Below, piece after piece: positions 58,080-64,000 of a stretch of 64,000 bases of DNA. The position numbers and the translations under genes were made by a program. Below the pieces are notes generated by a model that made no database searches, was not told the origin of the DNA, and was given only the letters and a program-made list of their open reading frames with translations. Within the stretch, counting starts at the first letter, position 1; every line of letters begins with the position of its first letter. The stretch is from assembly GCA_963700395.1 (NCBI GenBank), contig CAVOXI010000001.1, positions 1-64,000 on the forward strand, written 5' to 3'. Origin of the DNA: Prado023 sp963700395. Lineage in GTDB: Bacteria > Actinomycetota > Actinomycetes > S36-B12 > CAIYMF01.

Positions 58080-58716
58080 CGTGGCATGCGTGCCAGCGCG
58101 CCGGCGACCGCCGCCATGGGCGTGTGATCGCCCGCCAGCAGGCATGGGCCACGGCCAGAAGGTCCTGCGGCCCGAGGTCGACGCCGGCTGAGACGAGCCG
58201 GATCGCCGGCGCCAGCCCCAGGTCGAACAGGACCTCGAGGGGCAGTGGCAGGAGCTGCCTGGCCATGTCGGGCGCCCTGGAGGCATCCGTGAGGGGATCC
58301 CCGGCTTCGTCGAAGGAGTCGTGGTATCGCCGCGCATACGGCGAACTCTCCACCTGGGTGAGGAAGCGAGCCTGCTCCGGGTTGGCGGTCAGGTGGTCGT
58401 GCACGCCCAGCCAGAGCTGCTCGAAGCGCACCGCGGGGGGCGCCTCGCCATCCACACGCGCCACAGCGGCGGCACCGAGGTCCACCTTCGCCTCCCTGAA
58501 GGCTGCCAGGACGAGCTCGTCCTTCGATGCGTAGTGGACGTAGGCAGTCCCGGTGGCGACCCCGGCCCGCGCCGCAACGGCGCTCATCGGGGCGCCATGC
58601 AGGCCGTGCTCGGCGACCAGGCTGCGCAGCGCCGAGCGGACGAGGGCGGCGCGGTCCAACGCCGCCGGGGGAGCGTCGCCCGGAAGGTCGCCGGGGGAGG
58701 TCGGCAGGGACCTCAC
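58039..58716 (-). CDS. TetR family regulator
   Basis: 225 residues. N-terminal HTH (LVRSALRSLVAEHGLHGAPM followed by SAVAARAGVATGTAYVHYAS-type recognition helix, KDELVLAAFREAK) and a ligand-binding domain. GTG 58716 overlaps the truncated SDR stop by GTGA. Ligand unknown; may control the genes around it. Confidence 0.87.
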   Translation of the reverse strand: MRSLPTSPGDLPGDAPPAALDRAALVRSALRSLVAEHGLHGAPMSAVAARAGVATGTAYVHYASKDELVLAAFREAKVDLGAAAVARVDGEAPPAVRFEQLWLGVHDHLTANPEQARFLTQVESSPYARRYHDSFDEAGDPLTDASRAPDMARQLLPLPLEVLFDLGLAPAIRLVSAGVDLGPQDLLAVAHACWRAITRPWRRSPARWHACHDDGHADRPARRAR

Positions 58717-59475
58717 GCGGTTGTCAGTGAACGGACGTCGATGGGCGTCCCGGTCTCCCGCTCGGACACCTCCCACAGTGTGGCGATGCCCTTGTCCATG
58801 TCCCACCGGCGCAGGATCGGCTTGCGGACGGGGTCGCCGTTGTTCACGAAGCGCGGACCGTAGAACTCCCCGCCCCGTGCCCCCGGATCCGTCGCTGCGC
58901 GCAGTTGCGACAGGGCGCCCTGGGCGGGGCTCATCCCCGTGCGACTTGCCAAGGTGTGGAAGAAGCGCTGGCTGCGCTCGCCACCGGACTCCGTCACGCT
59001 GGCGGCCTGCAGATCCGTGTTGGACAGGCCTGGGTGGGCGATCAGGCTGGCGGCGCGCGCACCGGCGGCAGCGAACTGCCGCTGCAGGCCCAACCCGAAG
59101 TGGAAGTTGGCGAGCTTGGACTGCCCGTACGCACGCCAGGGTCCGTACTTGCCCTCAAGGTGGGGGTTCCCGGGATCCAGCGGCAGCCCCATGTGATGGG
59201 CCGTGCTGGTGGTCGTCACGACGCGGGCGGCGTCGGCGCGCAGGAGGTTCGGCAGCAGCATCGCGGTCAGCACCCAGTGGCCGAGGTGATTGACGCCGAG
59301 CTGCATCTCGAATCCGTCCGCGGTCCGTCGCTCGGGGCAGGCCATCAGCCCGGCGTTGTTCAGCAGGAGGTCGATCCTCTCGTGGCGCTCGGCGATCGCG
59401 GCACCGGCGGCGTGCACCAACTCGAGGGATCCGAGATCAAGGGCGACCAGCGTTCCGCGCAAGTCCGGCCGCCTG
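58713..59475 (-). pseudogene. SDR gene truncated at its 5' end
   Basis: About 250 residues remain: DLLLNNAGLMACPERRTADG, VNHLGHWVLTAMLLPNLL, YGQSKLANFHF with the catalytic Tyr-Lys, and NPG-like HPGLSNTDL. This is the NAD(P)-binding SDR group related to retinol dehydrogenases. The segment that should carry TGxxxGIG is missing: homology stops at TLVALDL near 59465 and upstream sequence belongs to the OsmC leader. Without the cofactor motif it should be inactive. Stop overlaps the tetR start. Confidence 0.72.
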
Positions 59476-59624
59476 CCCGGGGGTGGCCACTGGCTTCCTC
59501 GGACCTCCCGGCGACCTTCCCCGCCCCGCGCTCGGCGATTCTTCGGGGAAGGGCGAGGGAAGGGCGCGCTCCTACGTTTCCTTCCAACGCCGGGGACCGC
59601 CCGGCGGACCCAGAGGAGGAAACC

Positions 59625-60197
59625 ATGACCGCAACCACCCAGCCCACCGTCCGCAATGGTGTGGACACCGCCGCGCTGTTCTCCACGCTCGACGCCGTCA
59701 AGGCGCAGCCCGAGATCGCGACCTTCCGGTTCAGCGCCAGCAACACGTGGGTGAGTGGCACGCACAGCCAGTCGACGATCTCCGGCTTCTACGGCGCCAT
59801 GCAGGACATGGAGCACAAGTCGCAGACCGTGCTCGACGCCGACCACCCAGCCGTCCTCACCGGGGCGGACAACGGGCCAACCCCTGTGGAGCACCTGCTC
59901 CACGCCCTGGCAGCATGCCTCACCGCCGGGATGGCCAACATCGCCGCGGCGCGAGGCGTGACGTTGACCCGAGTCACCTCCACGGTGTCCGGGGACATCG
60001 ACCTGCTGGGGATCCTTGGGCTGTCGGGTGGGTCGGTCCGGAACGGCTACAGCCAGATCCATGTGAAGTTCGACGTCGCGGGCGATGCCGACGACGAGAC
60101 GCTGCGCGGCATCGTCGAGCAGTCGCGAAGCCGCTCCGCGGTCTACGACGTCCTCACGAATGGGACGTCCGTGGTGATCGATGTCGCCACGCACTGA
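59625..60197 (+). CDS. OsmC family protein, copy B
   Basis: 190 residues, clear paralogue of the protein at 50625 (VSGTHSQSTISGFYGAMQDM; NGPTPVEHLLHALAACLTAG; VTSTVSGDIDLLGILGL). One Cys only in the helix, none at the NGYSQ position. ATG 59625 has GAGGAGGAAACC. Upstream, an inverted repeat CCTTCCCC-N22-GGGGAAGG (59515-59552) could be an operator. First gene of OsmC-flavoprotein-FAD oxidoreductase operon. Confidence 0.9.
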   Translation: MTATTQPTVRNGVDTAALFSTLDAVKAQPEIATFRFSASNTWVSGTHSQSTISGFYGAMQDMEHKSQTVLDADHPAVLTGADNGPTPVEHLLHALAACLTAGMANIAAARGVTLTRVTSTVSGDIDLLGILGLSGGSVRNGYSQIHVKFDVAGDADDETLRGIVEQSRSRSAVYDVLTNGTSVVIDVATH

Positions 60198-60280
60198 GAA
60201 GCGACCGATGCCGGTGCGCCCGCTCGGTCACACGGATCGGGCGGCGCACCGGCACCCAGCCCGTTGAAGGAGGAAGGGCC

Positions 60281-61567
60281 ATGACCAGGATCGAACTGAT
60301 CGACACCGTGGTGATCGGTGCCGGGCACGCCGGGCTCGCCACGAGCCGGGCCCTGCGCGACATCGGTTGCGAGCACGTCGTGCTCGAGCGCGGCGACATC
60401 GCGGAGGCCTGGCGCCGCGAGCGATGGGACTCCCTGCGGCTCCTGACTCCGGCGTGGATGAACGAGCTGCCGGGGATGGCCGGCGACAGCGATCCTGACG
60501 CCTTCCTCACCGCCGCCACCTTCGCCGATCAGCTGGAGGCGTACGCGGCCACCGTCCAGGCGCCCGTGCTGCCCCACACGTCGGTGCTCAGCGTCCACCC
60601 GTTCGCCGGCAGCCGGAGCTACAGGTACCGCGTGATGACGGACGGTGGTGCGTGGCTCGCGCGCAACGTCATCATCGCCGCTGGACCCGGCTCCGTCCCG
60701 GTCCTCCCCGAGCCCGTCGGGGCCCTCTCACCCGCTGTGCACGTCCTGGCCAGTTCGGCCTACCGCAACCCCCACGCACTGCCCGCCGGTGGTGTGCTCG
60801 TGGTGGGCGCCTCGTCCAGCGGCGTCCAGATCGCCGACGAGCTTGCCCGCTCTGGCCGGCGCGTGCTCATCGCGGTCGGCGGTCACACCCGCATCCCGCG
60901 CCGCTACCGCGGCATGGACATCTACTGGTGGCTGCAACGCACCGGCCGCCTCAGCCGCAGGATCGACGATGTCGCGGACCCGGTCGCGGCCCGCCGTGAG
61001 TCGTCGCTGCAGCTCATCGGGAGGTACCCGACACGATCGGTGGACCTGCCCGCGATGCGCGATCGCGGCGTCGAGCTGCTGGGTCGATGGATCGGTGCTG
61101 ACAGCCACCGCGCGCTGTTCGCCGACGACCTCACAGCCACCAGCGCAGTCGCCGAGCGGCGCCTTCGCCGCGTCCTTGCGGGGATCGACAGGCACATCGA
61201 CGCCTCCGGCCTCACGCGCGAGGTCCTGCCCCCGGATCCGCCCGCCGGCTTCGTCCCGCCACCTTCCCGGCTCATGGTCGACCTGCGCGCCGAGGGGGTC
61301 ACCACAGTCGTCCTGGCGACCGGGTACCGCACGCACGTGCCGTGGCTGCGGGTCCCTGTGCTCGACCGGGAGGGAAGGATCCGCCAGCACCACGGTGTCA
61401 CGCCGGTCGCTGGCCTCTACACGGTCGGCCAGCGGTTCCAGACCCGGCGCAGCTCCGGCCTGATCGCCGGCGCACAGCACGACGTGGCCGAGGTGATCGC
61501 TCACCTCTCGCAGCCCCGCATCAGCGTGGAAGCGGCGGCGGCCCTGCCCGAGGCAGGTGCGCGATGA
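60281..61567 (+). CDS. Flavin-containing NAD(P)H-dependent monooxygenase-like protein
   Basis: 428 residues. FAD motif VVIGAGHAGLATSRALRDIG at the N-terminus, LRLLTPAWMNELPG, second dinucleotide motif VLVVGASSSGVQIADEL near residue 170, and VVLATGYRTHVPWL, the ATG motif of class B flavoprotein monooxygenases and YhaJ/CzcO-like enzymes. ATG 60281 follows GAAGGAGGAAGG. It has no counterpart in the copy A operon. Overlaps the next gene by ATGA. Confidence 0.88.
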   Translation: MTRIELIDTVVIGAGHAGLATSRALRDIGCEHVVLERGDIAEAWRRERWDSLRLLTPAWMNELPGMAGDSDPDAFLTAATFADQLEAYAATVQAPVLPHTSVLSVHPFAGSRSYRYRVMTDGGAWLARNVIIAAGPGSVPVLPEPVGALSPAVHVLASSAYRNPHALPAGGVLVVGASSSGVQIADELARSGRRVLIAVGGHTRIPRRYRGMDIYWWLQRTGRLSRRIDDVADPVAARRESSLQLIGRYPTRSVDLPAMRDRGVELLGRWIGADSHRALFADDLTATSAVAERRLRRVLAGIDRHIDASGLTREVLPPDPPAGFVPPPSRLMVDLRAEGVTTVVLATGYRTHVPWLRVPVLDREGRIRQHHGVTPVAGLYTVGQRFQTRRSSGLIAGAQHDVAEVIAHLSQPRISVEAAAALPEAGAR

Positions 61568-62763
61568 CCGAGCGCTACGACGTCGTCATCGTCGGTGCCC
61601 GGATCGCCGGGGCATCCACCGCCCTGCTCCTGGCCCGCGCCGGCCTGCGCGTCGCAGTGATCGATCGCGCCCGCCGGGGCACCGACACCGTGTCCACCCA
61701 CGCGCTCATGCGGGCGGGCGTGCTGCAGCTGGACAGGTGGGGGCTCCTTCCCGCCGTGCGTGACGCTGGCACCCCGCCGGTTCACCGCACGTTGTTCCAC
61801 TACCCGGGCGAGACCGTCCAGGTCACGATCCGGCCCAGCCCAGGCGTGGATGCCCTGTACGCGCCGCGGCGTACGGTCCTGGACACCGTCCTGCTCGACG
61901 CGGCGGCCGCGGCTGGTGCCCACGTCCTGGACCGCACCGCCCTCGTCGGCCTGCTCGTGGATGGCGATCGCGTCTCCGGTGCGCGGGTCCGTGACGCCAC
62001 AGGGATCGAGCGCGTCCTGTGCAGCCGCATGACCATCGGAGCCGACGGGATCCGCTCGGGCGTGGCCGCCGCCGCCGGGGCTGCCTCGGAGCTGTCGGCC
62101 ACTCACTCGGGTGCCGTCGTGTACGCCTACCGGGGGGACCTGCCGACCGGGGGCTACGAGTGGGCGTACGGGTGCGGCGCCGCCGCCGGGCTGATCCCCA
62201 CGAACGGGGGACTCACGTGCGTGTTCGCGGGCACCACGCCAGACCGGTACCGGTCTGCCCGCAGGCAGGGGGCCGAGGCAGCACTGCGCACCCTGTTCGC
62301 CCAGGCAGCCCCCGACCTCGTGACCCGTCTCGACGAGTCCTCGCCGGCCGGACCCGTCCACGGGTGGTCCGGCGTGACCGGCTTCGTCCGCCGATCATGG
62401 GGCCCGGGGTGGGCGCTCGTGGGGGATGCGGGCCACTTCAAGGACCCGATCACCACGCACGGCATGACCGACGCGCTGCGTGACGCCGAGCTGCTGTCGA
62501 ACGCCGTCATCGACGCCCTGTCCTCCACCGCGCCTGAGCGTGACGCCCTGAGCGCCTACCAGCGGCAGCGCGACTGCCTCTCGGCACGGCTGTTCGACGT
62601 CACTGACCGCATCGCGTCCTACCTGTGGACCCCGCAGGAGGTTCCGGGCCTGCTTCGTTCGGCCAGCTCGGCGATGACCGACGAGGTCGAGTTCCTGCAG
62701 CGCCTCGACGCCGGAGGGGCAGTTCCCGCCTCTGGTCGGGACACCCTCGCGCTCCTACAGTGA
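61564..62763 (+). CDS. FAD-dependent oxidoreductase/monooxygenase, copy B
   Basis: 399 residues, paralogue of the protein at 49302: VVIVGARIAGASTALLLARA, the THALMRAGVLQLDRWGLLPA block, IGADGIRS and GWALVGDAGHFKDPITTHG. The AGLIPTNGGLTCVF strand is shared by both copies. Lacks the basic tail of copy A. Translationally coupled to the flavoprotein gene upstream. Confidence 0.9.
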   Translation: MTERYDVVIVGARIAGASTALLLARAGLRVAVIDRARRGTDTVSTHALMRAGVLQLDRWGLLPAVRDAGTPPVHRTLFHYPGETVQVTIRPSPGVDALYAPRRTVLDTVLLDAAAAAGAHVLDRTALVGLLVDGDRVSGARVRDATGIERVLCSRMTIGADGIRSGVAAAAGAASELSATHSGAVVYAYRGDLPTGGYEWAYGCGAAAGLIPTNGGLTCVFAGTTPDRYRSARRQGAEAALRTLFAQAAPDLVTRLDESSPAGPVHGWSGVTGFVRRSWGPGWALVGDAGHFKDPITTHGMTDALRDAELLSNAVIDALSSTAPERDALSAYQRQRDCLSARLFDVTDRIASYLWTPQEVPGLLRSASSAMTDEVEFLQRLDAGGAVPASGRDTLALLQ

Positions 62764-62790
62764 GGGCAGGTCAACCACTCGGAGTGCGAC

Positions 62791-64000
62791 ATGGACGTGG
62801 AGATCGCGTTGCTCGGAGGATTCCGGGTGTCCGTCGGGGGAGTGGCCGTCCCCGATGACGCCTGGGGCCGACGCAGCGCCGCCGCCCTGGTCAAGCTGCT
62901 GGCCCTGGCCCCGCAGCGCCGGATGCACCGCGAGCAGGTCATCGACGCCCTGTGGCCCGGGCTGGGCGTCGCCGACGCGGGGCCCCGCCTGCACAAGGCC
63001 GCCCACTTCGCCCGGCGGGCTGTGGGGGAGCAGACGTCGGGGGTCGTGCTGCGTGGCGAGATCGTCGTGCTCCTGCCTGAGGATGACGTCGGGATTGATG
63101 CCGTCCGGTTCGAGGCGGACGCCCGGGCCGCGCTCGAGCACGGCGACGCCGACGCGGCCGCTGCGGTCGCGAGTGCGTACGGGCGGACCCTGCTGCCTGA
63201 CGACCCCTACGAGCCCTGGGTTGAGGATGCCCGGGAGCGGTTGCGCATCCTGCGCGTCGACCTGTTGCGCCTGGCCGGCTCGGTGGGAGGTGATCCTCGA
63301 GGAGGACCCGGCCGACGAGGAGGCCCATGTCGCGCTCGCTCGGCAGGTGGCACGGGCTGGGGACGTGCGTGGCGGGCTGCGCCAGCTCGAGCGCCTGGAA
63401 CGCGCGCTGCGCGCCGAGCTCGGGACCGCGCCGGGGCAGGAGGCCGTGCGCCTGCGCTCCGCGCTGCAGGCAGCACTCGGGCGTGCGGCGCCGGGGCCGG
63501 TGGCGGGCCCGAGCCGGGCCTGGTCGGGCGTCAGGCGGCCCTTGCGGCGCTCAGCCGTGCCATGGTGCGGGCGCGGGATGGGCGCGGTACGACGGTGCTG
63601 GTGACCGGCCCCACCGGTGTCGGCAAGTCCGCCCTCGTCGACGCCGCGGTCGCACGGGCGCAGGAGCAGGACTGGCGGTTCGGCCGTGGCGCAGCCTCAC
63701 TCGGTTGAGGGCCCGTGGGCGTACGCCGCGGTGCTCGAGGCCCTTGCGGACCTGTGCCGCCACCACCCGACCCTCCTCGACGGGCTCGACGACGCCTATC
63801 GCGACGGAGATCGACAGCGCGCTCTCGGGCCGACCGCTGGAATGGAGCGGCGAGATCAGCCCACCAGCGGCTGTTCGTCGCCGCGGCCGAGCTGATCGCG
63901 GCTGGCAGCTGCGGGCCACGGGTTGCTGCTGGTCATCGAGGACCTGCACGAGGCTGACGAGGCAAGCCTGCGCCTTGATCCACTACTTGGCGCGCTGCGC
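62791..64000 (+). pseudogene. SARP-AAA regulator with several frameshifts, runs off window
   Basis: N-terminal SARP DNA-binding domain (LLGGFRVSVGGVAVPDDAWG; MHREQVIDALWPGLGVADAG) and the start of the BTAD domain lie in one frame. The BTAD continues in a second frame (EEDPADEEAHVALARQ; GGLRQLERLERALRAELG), the AAA P-loop GPTGVGKSALVDAA is back in the first, WAYAAVLEALADLC in a second again, and HGLLLVIEDLHEADEAS in another change. At least five shifts occur in 1.2 kb. Either a decayed regulator or poor sequence near a contig end. If intact it would be the regulator of the copy B operon. Confidence 0.7.

Noticed and set aside
58905..59624. N-terminal extension of OsmC copy B to 58905
   Set aside because: It is antisense to the truncated SDR; ATG 59625 has GAGGAGGAAACC and fits the paralogue.

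Overview
The window is high-GC DNA of an actinobacterium (class Actinomycetes). The evidence is a 16S-23S-5S rRNA operon without spacer tRNAs, a 23S long enough to carry the actinobacterial domain III insertion, and a core gene order known from Streptomyces and relatives: TPR protein - HAD phosphatase - tlyA - NAD kinase - recN - pyrG - NUDIX - ald - xerD - parA - scpA - scpB - rluB - aroH - tyrA - cmk - der. I cannot name the family from sequence alone.

Layout. 1-5213: rRNA operon and its terminator. 5361-25509: a dense, almost entirely plus-strand housekeeping block in which most neighbours overlap by ATGA or GTGA, so translational coupling is the rule. It covers rRNA methylation, NADP synthesis, CTP synthesis, Xer recombination, condensin (ScpAB), ribosome maturation (RluB, Der), prephenate metabolism and CMP kinase. 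recN is interrupted by an apparent one-base frameshift. 25552-26324: a CoA-binding protein and tRNA-Pro(GGG).

From the tRNA to about 30 kb the character changes: small ORFs, decayed genes (a Phd-RelE toxin-antitoxin relic) and several copies of a tiny putative zinc-knuckle protein (N-terminal RC-x4-H, then CxxC), one of them translationally coupled to a lipoprotein of alpha/beta-hydrolase fold that has lost its nucleophile Ser and catalytic His. A large AAA-LuxR regulator is divergent from it, and a broken copy of the hydrolase precedes a septum-formation-type lipoprotein. 36-45 kb holds membrane proteins, an IS110-like transposase remnant, a frameshifted TolB/TPR protein, a CPBP protease, a DCC thiol protein behind a perfect 34-bp palindrome of CsoR/CstR type, tryptophanase, an SDR, a hydrolase and a secreted EEP-fold enzyme.

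46.1-48.6 kb is a coherent redox module: a Cys-containing winged-helix regulator divergent from DUF2249, hemerythrin-like, zinc-ribbon, Rieske and cupin genes. 49.3-52.4 kb and 59.6-64 kb carry two diverged copies of an OsmC plus FAD-monooxygenase cassette, the first led by a LuxR-HTH/hydrolase fusion and the second including an extra flavoprotein and followed by a SARP-AAA regulator riddled with frameshifts. Between them lie VOC proteins, two more zinc-knuckle genes, a SAM methyltransferase, and a truncated SDR - TetR - aminoglycoside-kinase-like operon.

Functions rest on motif recognition by eye; no database search was possible.
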